From Hymenoscyphus infarciens (lineage: Eukaryota > Ascomycota > Leotiomycetes > Helotiales > Helotiaceae), in NCBI GenBank assembly GCA_001414345.1, contig LLCB01000302.1:1-64000 (forward strand): a DNA stretch of 64,000 nt, given 5' to 3'. The notes beneath the pieces are model-generated. The model was not told the DNA's origin and did not search any database. It worked only from the letters and a program-made list of their open reading frames with translations. Below are positions 36,337 to 47,833 of the stretch, piece by piece. Each line of letters opens with the position of its first letter. Within the stretch, counting starts at the first letter, position 1. A program made the position numbers and the translations under genes.

Positions 36337-37007
36337 AGTATATCACAGGAGGACTACGGGTTAGAGCATACACGAGAGACGAATATGGGCATATGGCATA
36401 ATGAGGCGTTGTGATTTGAAGGATGGAGTAAATACAGTGGTCTTTTTGCGTTCTGGAATTCTGAAGCGTAGAATGCGACATTTGCATACAGCAGCATTGT
36501 TTTGATGCTCGAGAAAATGGAATATACTTTGCATACTGTATTTTTTGATCTATAAGCATAAGTAGGTCTCTTGGTTTATGGCAATGACTATGTCTCTTGG
36601 TAGAGAAGAGTAGACCTCGGTAGGATATGGCGACTCCTAATTTAGCTCTTGCTGGCTGAAATTCTTTTCCACACGAGATATTTACAGATAACTGCTACAA
36701 ACATAGAGAGGATTCCCTAGGACCTTGACGCTCTACAAGCTCTCCAGTCGGAGGGCTTCTCTTACACATTAATCACATCCATGTTCCCCAGGCTTCTCTC
36801 AGGCTGTCAGCCGCCTGTGCTCCGCACTAAAAATCCCAGGAACCCCCCCCTGGGCCCCTGGGGAGCGTCCACCGCCCATCTTGGCGAGTGCGTGGCCGAC
36901 TTCGGCTCAATACACCCCCAGCTCAATTTTTTGCAAAACAGTCACTTCTCAACACCTTCCTCCCCTTCTTCCCTCAACAACCCAAACTCTCCACTCAACT
37001 CACAATC
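36337..37007. other. Intergenic, promoter of ilv5
   Basis: No gene. A C-rich stretch near 36838-36860 (CCCCTGGGCCCCTGGGG) is a short palindromic element. A pyrimidine-rich CTTCCTCC..CAACAACCC leader precedes the ilv5 start. Confidence 0.5.
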
Positions 37008-38428
37008 ATGGCCTCCCGAACCCTTTCTCGAGCTCTCCGCTCCCCATTGGCAAGACAGCTCAATGCCCCAGCTCGTCGAACCTTCGTCTCTGCTATCAAT
37101 GCTTCTGCCAGACCAACTGCCGTCCGCGCAGCTGCAGCTGTCTCCAGCCAACAAGTTCGAGGTGTCAAGACCATAGACTTTGCTGGTGTCAAAGAGGATG
37201 TCTACGGTATGTGCCTCGGTTTCCGAGTCAATTGCTATGCTAATTCCCTTTCTAGAGAGAGCCGACTGGCCACCAGCGAAGCTCCAGGTATTTGGGCCTA
37301 CACCGCAAGATATCTCGACGAATTCTAACATGGTGTGGTAGGAGTACTTCAAGAACGACACAATGGCCATCATTGGATACGGATCCCAAGGTCATGCTCA
37401 GTCCTTGAACATGCGCGACCAAGGTCTCAACGTTGTCGTCGGTGTACGAAAGAACGGTCAATCGTGGAAGGATGCCCAGGAAGATGGATGGGTCCCAGGA
37501 AAGACTCTTTTCGAGGTTGACGAGGCTATCTCCCGAGGAACCATCATCATGAACCTCCTCAGTGATGCTGCTCAAAGTGAGACCTGGCCAGCAATCAAGC
37601 CCCAAATCACCAAGGGAAAGGTACGCAAGCTTTACCTGTTTCATCCGGCCGCAATCGAAGCTAACGATTATTGTGATAGACTCTCTACTTCTCCCACGGT
37701 TTCTCCCCAGTCTTCAAAGACCAAACCAAGGTTGACGTTCCTACCGATGTCGATGTTATCCTCGTTGCACCAAAGGGATCTGGCCGAACCGTCCGAACTC
37801 TTTTCCGCGAGGGTCGTGGTATCAACTCTTCCATCGCCGTCTTCCAAGATGTCACCGGTAACGCAAAGGAGAGAGCCATTGCTCTTGGTGTCGGTGTTGG
37901 AAGTGGATACTTGTACGAGACCACCTTCGAGAAGGAGGTCTACTCCGACTTGTATGGTGAGCGTGGTTGCTTGATGGGAGGTATCCACGGTATGTTCCTC
38001 GCACAATACGAGGTTCTCCGTGAGCAAGGTCACAGTCCAAGCGAGGCCTTCAACGAGACCGTCGAGGAGGCTACCCAAAGTTTGTACCCATTGATTGGTG
38101 CCAACGGTATGGACTGGATGTACGAGGCATGCTCAACCACTGCCCGTCGTGGTGCCATTGACTGGAGTGGAAAGTTCAAGGATGCCTTGAAGCCAGTTTT
38201 CAACGATTTATATGACTCTGTCAAGACCGGAAAGGAGACTGAGAGATCTCTTACCTTTAACTCCCAACCGGATTACCGTCAAAAGTATGAGGCTGAGATG
38301 AAGGAGATCCGTGATTTGGAGATCTGGAGAGCAGGAAAGGCTGTCCGGTATGTTTCCCCTTCTTGTTTCACTTTTCAGTGCATTTGCTAATTATCCACAG
38401 TTCCCTCCGCCCCGAAAACCAAAAGTAA
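37008..38428 (+). CDS. ILV5: Ketol-acid reductoisomerase, mitochondrial
   Basis: Second common step of valine/isoleucine synthesis: NADPH-dependent isomeroreduction of acetolactate or acetohydroxybutyrate, Mg-dependent, in mitochondria. Five exons: 37008-37206, 37256-37287 (32 nt), 37342-37620, 37680-38347 and 38401-38428 (28 nt), giving 401 residues. The first 50 residues are Arg/Ser/Ala-rich and acid-free (RTLSRALRSPLARQL), a mitochondrial presequence. The cofactor loop is AIIGYGSQGHAQSLN, followed by GVRKNGQSW. Catalytic-domain motifs seen: YFSHGFSPVF, APKGSGRTVR, and the metal/substrate regions TTFEKEVYSDLYGERGCLMG and EEATQSLYPLIGANGMDWMY. The two tiny exons are supported because they rebuild VYERADWPPAKLQ before EYFKNDT and the terminal RSLRPENQK. 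Expected length and full motif set make this secure. Confidence 0.96.
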
Positions 38429-38821
38429 AAGAGTTCTGGGTGGGATAGTTATTCAGGTGTTTTTTTCTTTCGGATACTGGGATGAAATCTGGCGCTCTGT
38501 ACAATACTTTATTCCCTGCGGGAATCTCGGTATCTGAATTGCTATAAAAGTTGTTTTCAAAGTCATCAATTGACAAGTTTCTAGCACGTGTGAAGTTCAT
38601 ACTAATACAGGTGCGTCCGCTATCGGCGAATAAAAACCCAAGCTAGGTATCCTAGCAACGGTCAAATAATTCGAGAAACATCTGGAATCACGACAAACAA
38701 GACCCACCACCACGACTCATAACTTAGGGCTATTCCCACTTGGCCTTGTACATAGGTACATAACTTGTGCAAGCCTCTCTAGTTCATCAACTCTCCAAAT
38801 ACATTTCCAATACAGGCAAAT
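38429..38821. other. Intergenic between ILV5 and the PLP enzyme
   Basis: 393 bases with the 3' region of ILV5 and the promoter of the next gene on the same strand. No distinct element is recognised. Confidence 0.5.
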
Positions 38822-40053
38822 ATGGCGGACCCTTCAAAGTCACCCCCACTAACCCGACCTTCGGTGATTGAGGCACATGCTCTCATCAAGAAATATATTC
38901 ACTATACCCCAGTCCTCACCAATTCAACATTGAACGACCTAGCCTCGAAACCACAGTCAGCTCAAGATTTGGAAGGCACGCCATGGGCCGGTCAAGAACC
39001 AGCAAAACCAAAGATAAGACTCTGGTTCAAGTGTGAGAATTTACAAAAGGTGGGCGCCTTCAAGGTTCGAGGTGCTTTCCATGCCTTGACGAGGTTGATG
39101 GCCGAAGATGGGTGGGAGGCAAATGGTGGGAGGGAGAAGGGTGTTGTCACTCATAGTTCTGGTTTGTTTAGCTCTTTCTCCTGCTCGTTCTATGAACTTT
39201 CTACTTGGCTTCTAGTGTATGGAAGAATGCGTCAGCTGATATTGGGATTTGAATTCTTCTAGGTAATCACGCACAAGCTCTCGCTCTTGCAGCCAGAACA
39301 ATGGGTTTACCAGCTCACATCGTCATGCCCACCATCTCGACGCCCTCGAAAATAGCCGGTACCCAAGGGTACGGTGCCAAAGTCATCTTCAGCGGTTCCA
39401 CCAGCACCGAAAGAGAAGCCAAGGTTGTGGAAGTAATCAAAGAAACGGGCGCTACACTCGTACCGCCTTACGACCATCCAGACATCATGCTTGGACAGGG
39501 AACTCTAGGTATTGAGCTCCAGGAACAAGCTGAGAAGTTGATCTCTGAATCTGGACGTGCAAACAAGGGACTCAATGCCATCATCGCTCCTTGTGGTGGT
39601 GGTGGTATGCTCTCTGGTACAGCATTAAGTTGTGAGGGAACGGGAATTTTCGTCTTCGGCGCGGAACCCGAGTTCGAGGGTGCGGATGACTGCAAACGCG
39701 GTATCGAGCAAGGAAAAAGAATCGAAGCTGTCAAGACTCTTACAATCGCTGATGGATTACGAACTCCTGTGGGTAAATATCCTTGGGGCGTGATTTATGA
39801 GAGGAAACTCGTGAGGCAGATGTTTTCCGTTACGGAAGAACAGATTAAGAAGGCGCTTAGGTTGGTGTTGGAGAGGATGAAGGTTGTTGTTGAGCCGAGT
39901 GCGGTGGTAGGACTTGCTACTGCGCTTTTCAATGAGGATTTTAGACGGATTGTGGAGAGGGAGGGTGGGGAGGAGGGCTGGGATTTGGGGATTGTTTTCA
40001 GTGGGGGAAATGTTAGTGTGGAGGCTTTGGGGAAGTTTTTCGTTGGTTCTTGA
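38822..40053 (+). CDS. PLP-dependent serine racemase / threo-3-hydroxyaspartate ammonia-lyase-like enzyme
   Basis: Fold-type II PLP enzyme of the Sry1/serine racemase/threonine dehydratase group. Exons 38822-39161 and 39263-40053, intron 39162-39262 (GTTTGT..TAG, CTGAT branch), 376 residues. Seen: KCENLQKVGAFKVRGAF with the PLP lysine in GAFK, SSGNHAQALALAA (the intron splits this motif and splicing restores it), phosphate-binding CGGGGMLSG, PPYDHPDIMLGQGT and the C-terminal VFSGGNVSVEAL. The KxEN..KVGAFKxRGA form matches Sry1 and serine racemases better than Cha1-type catabolic dehydratases, which carry PSGSFKSRG. The reaction could therefore be D-serine formation, hydroxyaspartate ammonia elimination or serine/threonine dehydration; the sequence does not decide. 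It follows ILV5 on the same strand, but no shared regulation is visible. Confidence 0.88.
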
Positions 40054-40314
40054 TCTTGATTGGAGGGGAAGGAAATGGGGGGAGGAATTAGAATTAGATT
40101 TGAGTTGAGTCGGGTCGTTGATGACTTGTGCCATGTTCATGAAGTTCGAGACGGGTGATTTAAATGGAGATTGGCGATTCATAGAAAAACTCGATACACA
40201 ACACCAAGATTCGTGTCAGGAGATAATCACCAGAATTTGCACATACCCATACCCATACCCAGCCATCACTGAGAAGAACACTTGTGGCAGTAAATACTTC
40301 AGGGTCATACCTGC

Positions 40315-42126
40315 CTACCTAGCCCTCGTTACTCCAATGGGACTAGAAATAATCAAGTTCCGATGCGTCAACTGTCCCCACATCCGGAGGTTCGTCCTGT
40401 CGTCCAACCTCATGTTCTCTAAATCCAACAATTTTTCCTGTAGCCGCCCCAAATCCTCGGAAGAATTCTCCGACAGAGGCCCAGCAAGTGTGGCCGTCTT
40501 CATAGCAAGCTCCATAGTACCCTTGACGCCCCTCGTACTTCCATCAAAAAACCCCTCACTAATCGGCCAATCCTCCATAACTTTCAACACTCTAGCCAAA
40601 GTATCTCCATCCTTCGTGTTGATGGCAACGAGAATGGTACTGGTAACCACACCTCTAACGAAGAAAATAGACCTGGGTTGTAATATCCCGGATCCTTGAG
40701 TTTTGTATATTGAGATTAAGGTTTCGACCGTCTGTAGCATCTTGTTGAATTCTGGGTTCATTTCGGAATCAGATTCGTCGGGAGTAAGGTCTCTGAATTG
40801 AGAGAAGACGCAGATTCTTGTGTTTAGGAAAGCTATGTACAGTCCGATGGCTGATATGGTTTCGCTTAGGTGAGTGAAGAAGGGTCTGGGGTCAATGTAC
40901 TTTTCCTTCAAAGGCATGAATGCATGCTCCCATCGTTCGTACTCAGCTTGTAGGTGAGAAGCTTCTGGTTCCACTGCTTCTAGGTCATTCTTTGGCGTTG
41001 AAGAATGGAAAAATTGCAACCCCCAACTCGACAGTTTTGCAAGGACGGAGGAGGCAGCTTGGAGCGTTGGGAATGTCGCTGGGACGCATGATTCTATTCC
41101 CGATCGCTCGCTCTGTGTTGTCGAGACCAGTTGGCAGGGAGTTTGAAACGCGCTCCAGTAGGAATTGGTTATATCCAACAGAGTAAACAACTCCATGATA
41201 GCGGGATCTACCTTTTCCAACTCCTCGGGTGTTGCCTCCTTGATGATTTCAAAACCTGCTTGTAGATGTTTTCTCCTCGCCTCGTCCTGGCCCCTTATTC
41301 CCTCGATCCGATAAAAGAATAAGCATGAACAGAGTACAATCTGTAAAGATGGTTTTTGAGGACTTCCCAAGACATTTTGAACCGCTTTTATGGCCATATT
41401 GTAATGATAAAGGGATGAATCGAACTCAGGTGTATCAGATTTGAAAATAAAATTCTTATGGAATGAAGCCAATGCGACTATTGTAAGTCGCACAACAGGC
41501 TCTTCGTGGCCCCACAAGAGAATTGAACCATTCCAGACAGAATCGTTACAGTGTCCAAATATATCTGGCGCAGCTTCGACTCGCCAATAGTGATAGAGAC
41601 GACGTTCACTCTCGTCCCCAGGGGCTTGAAGGGGAATGCTGGTAGTTCGCTGTAGTATAGCATGTGTGATCACTCTAGAACAGTCCAAAGGAGTATGGAT
41701 TTCTAGATCTCTTCTTTGTTGGGCATCCCATGCCTTGGAAGTTTTCTTGTCCCGGGCTCTTTTGCGCTCAGTAACCAAGCGAGAGGAAAGCTCCGCATTC
41801 AAAAGTTCCTGAACTCGCGCCCCGGACGCTGGAATGGTTTCCGATGGGGGTTTATTCTTTTCCCCAATCGAAAATGTGTGGAATGAACCAGCAGCACCAG
41901 CGGTTAGAGTTGATTTTTGACTCCAAGTGCATTCTGAGCGAGACCGTAGACACCGATTGCAAGTACGTCTTTCTTCCTCGTCGGTTGCATCACATCTCAC
42001 TCTCTTACGCCTAGGATTCATTCATTAGAAACTGGAGGCATGGCTTGATATGCAAACGTGGCGTTCGTGAACGTACCGGCAATTTAGGCAACCCTTGTGA
42101 GATCTTGTGGTTGGTCGTCTCGTCAT
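40315..42126 (-). CDS. Zn2Cys6 fungal transcription factor
   Basis: Binuclear zinc-cluster regulator, 581 residues. Exon 1 is 42126-42077 and exon 2 is 42010-40315. The intron 42076-42011 (GTACGT..TAG, CTAAT branch) lies inside the zinc cluster and splicing completes it. Cysteines at 13, 16, 23, 34, 37 and 44 give C-x2-C-x6-C-x10-C-x2-C-x6-C, preceded by the common SHKGC start. The remainder is the helical middle region of fungal regulators, with LYHYWRVEAAPDIFGHC and LQIVLCSCLFFYRIEG stretches similar to the many 'C6 finger' paralogues of unknown target. The stop is 262 bases from the converging PLP-enzyme gene, so a control link is possible but not shown. Target genes cannot be named. Confidence 0.9.
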
Positions 42127-44046
42127 GTCAAATGGAAGTAGCAATAAAAGCTCGAGTGGCTCATAATAGCCTCATATGCAAACTGTACTGAAGCGAACGA
42201 ATGTGCACCGGATATCTAGATACTCTAGGAGAAATAAAATACCGTGAACAAGTGTTCTGTGCCCCCCCGCTACTTGACTAAAAGATAAACAAGGATTGTG
42301 TGGATCTTTGCCAAATACAAGGGACCTGCAGAAAGTAGGAACTCTGGTTGACCGAACCTCAAAACTTTTACTAGATAGGTAGTTGAAATAAATCTAAAGA
42401 CAAGAAATTGTATTCTGTCCGTACTCAAGTTTTGCAAGTTTAACGTGGCGAGGAGGTTACCCAAACAGGAATGAGCCTCGGTCTAATGTACCCCAACTCC
42501 CCTGCCCCCCTCCCCCTATCCTACAACTTCTCGGCATGATTGACGTTCTTGCAAGTTCAAATTCCAATATGATGATTCTGCAGTGTCACGGCATAGCCAA
42601 TCCTCCCCCTCCCAAAGAAAACACCTTCACATCATTGCTCGCTCTTCAAAGTAACCCTCAACACAATTCGAAGGCAACCTCAAGATACCCCAAAACTTAA
42701 TAGTAAGCTATGCACCTAGAAAATGTCTTATCTACATAAAGCGAATACCCAAATATCAGGAAATTTCTCGTCGACTTGCTTCCTTCCAGCCAATAGAACT
42801 AACTTACCTCACGGGTGATCGGTGCTGCTAGATAAGATCAATAACCTGGAATTGATAGGTGTTACAGTGGGAAAAGTAGAGTCCTAGGGCCGCCACCATA
42901 CGACAGCACAATCCAAGGAATGACACAAGAGCTAGGGGGGAAAAGTACGTTAGTGATCTTTGGAGTGCCAGTGTTGACTAAGACCGCTCAGAAAGTAGGT
43001 ACCTATCCAGTCAATAGGGAGGTCCAGCCAAGGACCAGGGCCAACAATTTTACAGTAGTTCCCATCAGTTCGCTCTTGCCTTTTATCAAGTAGGATCTTT
43101 CCTATGCTCTCGTGAATTAAATCCATTGTTTGCCTTGATCCCAAGGACCAGAAATGAACAAGATACGAGGACCGTACTCAACTTTTATTGTCGAGAATCA
43201 CTTAGTCCAGTCCCATTACCTCTCTGCACACCCTGGAACTAGCCTGACTTTTATGTTTTGTCTCACCTTGATCGGGAGGAAGGTACGTTCCATTGTAAAT
43301 TCGGGATTTCCAATCCCGCTCTCGTGAGGAACGCGCGACCAAGCGAGTTCACTGCAGATAAAATCCGCCTTTCTCTTGCCTGTAGCCACCGCGAATCTTT
43401 CCTGGTCTCAACTTGCGACAACATACTTATCTACTTTCGTCATTGAGCCATATTCGACGACCACATAAACCACCCAAGAGAGCGCGCGATGTGTATTTCA
43501 AGAAACGACTCCAGAAATGATACGACGTCCAGACAGTTTACAATCCAAAGCAAAGCATCAAACCCTCCCACCAACCGAACCTTAGCTGGTCCCGATAGCC
43601 GATCTCACTCCCTCCAGTCCTCAACCTCTCACCCAACAACCACCCCACGGCCATTATTTTATATTTCGCTCCCTTCTCCCATTGTACACGTGGGTGGAGG
43701 TTAATGGGATAAAGTCCGAAATGAGTTAAAACATTTCTGACCTATCAAGGGGGGCGCCTTTCTAGAGGGGCCAGAAAGAGGGATGTTTTACGGGGGTTCG
43801 TAACTCAATAACCTCCTCCTTGATGGGGAGTGTTGGGGCGTACCAGACTAATCTTTTGTGTTTTTTCTTTTGGAGGGGTGGGGATGTTTTGGGTGAGGAA
43901 TACGGAAAGGGTTGGTTTTTTGTTATTGTTTTTGAGAGAAATTGGGAGCCTTTTTTCGTTAAGCGAGAGGGTACGAAGGGGATGACGCCAACCTGGAAGT
44001 TTTAGGGAAACGGCCTTGAGCCTGGAACCTACCGTATGGGCTCGTA
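42127..44046. other. Intergenic left of the transposon island
   Basis: No gene is supported. The short open frames at 43258-44095 lack coding features. It holds the promoter of the zinc-cluster gene and ends at the transposon terminus near 44047. Base composition is normal until that point. Confidence 0.5.
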
Positions 44047-44607
44047 GGGCGTCCTGTACATACCAAAAGTCGGAAACGACGACTAAATCGCACATCGTAA
44101 ATCGTAAATCGTAAATCGTAAATCGTAAAGCTTAGATTTCTAAGTATATAGCCCTTTAGAGCTAAATCGTAAATTGTAAATCGTAAATTAATAAACGTAG
44201 ATTTTTTAGAGGCTAAATCGTAAATCGTAAATTGTAAATTATAAAAGTTATATAATTAATAAATAATTATAAAAGGTATTAAACATTAAATTAAAACATA
44301 TTAAGATAAGAGATATATATATATAATATAAAAAGACTATATAAATCAGCTTTTATTACTATAATAAGTTCCTAAATTATATCTTAAAACTAGGCCTTTT
44401 TTAAACTAATTACTCTAGATTACTTAATATTAAAGTAATTAGCTTACTTTAAAAGCTTAAATAATCTTAATTTAAGATTATTTAAGTACTTTTAGCTACT
44501 TTTCTTAATTATATACTAATTTCCTAATTAGGGTTAATACTATTTATTTTATAAGCTAAAAAGTATACTTACCTTATATACTAACTCTCTTATATTACTT
44601 CTTCTTT

Positions 44608-44984
44608 TAAATACTATATACTACTCTCTATTATTCCTTCTTTTAAAAGTGCTATTCTACTATTATATATACTCTCTCTCTCTCTTCGAATTTAAGTACT
44701 AACGACGATAGAAGAAGAAAGAGAATAAGCTCTAGTAGCGGCTCTAGACATCTATTAAAGTACGATATCCTTAGTAGTAGAACCTCTTAAGATAAATCGA
44801 ATTAGTCGCTCCTTCCTTTAAATACTACTCTATATTATTCCTTTCTTTAAAAGTACTATTCTACTACTATATATACTCCCTCTTCTCTCTCGAATTCGAG
44901 TACTAACGACGACAGGAGAAGGAAGAGAACAAGCTCTAGTAATAGCTCTAAGTATCTATTAAAGTGCGATATTCTTAGTAGTAG
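44608..44984. repeat. Imperfect tandem duplication in the island
   Basis: Two copies offset by 204 bases (about 44608-44780 and 44818-44984) share a TACTAACGACGA core, GAAGAGAA and AAGCTCTAGTA segments and a TTAGTAGTAG end. Differences are mostly C/T and G/A transitions, consistent with RIP acting after duplication. Confidence 0.75.
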
Positions 44985-47474
44985 TATCGTAGTGTAATAA
45001 TCCTAGAATTTTAAGTATAATAAGAAGTATAAAAAGAGCGATTTTAAGCGTATAATAGGAGCTTAAATATACTACGTTAGTTTATTAATTTAGAGTTATA
45101 TAAGGTGTTTATAGAGAAGTTATACTAAAAGGAAGTCTCTACTTAAGAGATATATAATATCCTTAAAAGTAAGTATAATATTAACGTCTCTAATACTACT
45201 CTTAAGCTCTAAATTAATATAAGATAGAACCTTTGCTAGTATAAAAAAAGTAAGACTACTCTTACTTTATATATATAAGTAGTATATCTCTTTAAAGATA
45301 TAAGATTATCTAATTTAAGTATAGTATATATATTAAATTATAAGAGCTTTATAATTAAGCTTTAGAAGCTTTAAAGATTATAATTTGAGATAGGCTTTTA
45401 ACGTTGAAAGTTTCTTATATAAGAAGAGTGTAAAGAGCTAGAAGCTATTCTTTAATATAAGATCTATAAATATAGCTACTTTAGTACTATAAGAAGCTTT
45501 AGCCTTAGGTTCCTTTATATATACCTTAATACTTATAATATTAATAGAGATAGAGATAAAAGATAGAGCTAGAATAAGATTTAAAAGGCGTTATTAAAAG
45601 TTAATAAAGAGAGGTATAATTATAGGTTATAAGAGATTAAGAATACTTATAGTAAATATGTTATACTAGGATCTAATTTTATATAAAGTATTAATAGATA
45701 TTATAAATTAAGGTTTGTTAGTATTAAGATATATACTAGTATTAATACCTATACTTGATTTCTCTCTTAAAGCTATTATAGTATCTTAAACGATATAGTA
45801 GTATCTACTCTATAGTAATATAGTAATACTATAAGTAGCTTTAGAAAGATATTATACTATATATAATTAGTCTCTAATAGTAGTAGACGCTTACTATATA
45901 CTTTGTTAATAATAAGCTATAGAAAGTAGTAGAGAGCTATACTAATTTTTAGACCTATATTAGTTTAGTACTTTTATAACTAACTAACGTATTAAGGCTT
46001 AGTAGAGATAGCTTATAAAAGAGTTTTTAAATAAGTAGAAGATATACTTCTAAGATATTTATAAAAAGAGGTTGTTTTCTAAAAAGAGCCTCTCTAATAT
46101 AATTGTTATATTATATATATATATTCTAATTATTTAGAAGGAGCTTTAAACGTTTATATATATATAGAATTACTATTATATTTATACTAATACTAATTAA
46201 GAGTATAAAGTACTAAGAGTATTATAGACTAACTTTTACTATTTTAGAAGTAAAGAGTATCTAATAGAGGATTATAGTATTAAGGTGCTCGCTACGAAGC
46301 TTACTAAGCTTTAAGAATTATATAAGAATTAGGATATTAATATATATTTACTTTAGACGACTCTAGAGTAGTATAAAATAAAATTATTAGTATATAGATA
46401 TACGCTATTAATTAATAAGATAATATATACTAAAGAGAGAGAAACTTATACTATAGCGTACTTAGATTTAAGAGTAGAATTATTAGCGTATATCTAAGAA
46501 GGTAATTTAATAGGATTAGGCTTTTTAAGTAAGCTAGAGAGAGTATATAAGTAGAAGCTATACTCTAAGATAGCTTAAGGATTAAAGAAAGCTAGAGAGA
46601 CTAATTAAGATAAATTTAGTATATACTTTAGTAATAAAGGTAGAAGTAATTAAGTGATAAACATAGTACTAGATTATTTATATAATAGTAACTTCTTAGA
46701 TAAGGAATTAGAAGAGTTAGATAACGAATTAGATAAGGATTTAAGGAAGTATATAACTAATAGACATATCTTACTAGTCGAAGATAATTTAAAAGGAGAT
46801 TTAGAAACAGATATTAGTAGATAAATTTATATTTAATTAATCTACTTTAGAGGTTATTAATTCATTCTTAGAATTAAGCCTCCTCCTTTATAAAGCCCTT
46901 CTACTAATAGATAGTATTAAACATTGTTATTATAGTAGAGGGCTTTAATAATTCTAATCCTAGGTTATCTATTAAAAGATAGTCTCTTAAGTCTATTTAA
47001 AGAGTAAGGTTCTAAATCCTTAATCCTCTCTCTCTCTATTAGTAACCTTATACTTAATATATATCTCTAGTTATAGTAGTAACTCTAAGATTATAGTATT
47101 ATAATCTACTAACTAACTATAGACTTTATAGTAGTCTATAATTATAATTACCTACTAGCTAGAGTAAATAGAACGTTAATAAAGAGTAATATAATAAAGG
47201 AAGTATATATTACTATCTACGAAAGGCGTAGAGAGTTAGCTAGTAGCGTTGCTTTTACTATCTATAATTAATAAGTAAATAGATATACTAAACTAGGAAT
47301 AAACCTATACTAAATATAAGCCGAGCCTTAGGCCTAAAATTTATATATTTTAAGTATAAAAAAAGGCTTAATATAACTCTAAAGAGGAATAGATATATTT
47401 ATTAACTTTTAATTAAAATTAGAAGTGATTTATATAAGATTATAAGTATAGTTATAAGTATATAATTCTCTAAG

Positions 47475-47833
47475 TACCTAGAGAGAGGATTTTAGTAGAG
47501 TAAATCTACTAACTATAACTATTAGTACTAAACCTAATTTGTAAATTACTTACTACTACTAATAAAAGTTAGTAATCTTAGACTCTTAAATCTTTAAAAA
47601 ATTATAATATTATAAGTTCTACGTCTATTAAGTTCTAGTTAGCTTTATAAATATAAATAATACTATTCTATACTTAAATTAAAGGTAAAAGAATTAATTT
47701 AGAATATTATATTTTTAGGCTATTTTAAGTATATAGATTATTAACTTTTGTTAGTAGTAGTAAATAATTTATAAATTAGGCTTAGTATTAATTACTTATC
47801 TTTAAAACCTCCTCGGTTCCTAGAAGAGGTTTC
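47475..47833. repeat. Nested inverted-repeat unit inside the island
   Basis: The segment 47475-47578 matches the reverse complement of 47735-47833 over about 100 bases, with scattered transitions. Shared blocks include AAACCTAATTTGTAAATTA, TTACTACTACTAA and AAAAGTTAGTAATCT. The spacer is about 155 bases. It looks like a foldback or MITE inserted into the larger transposon before RIP. Confidence 0.7.
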
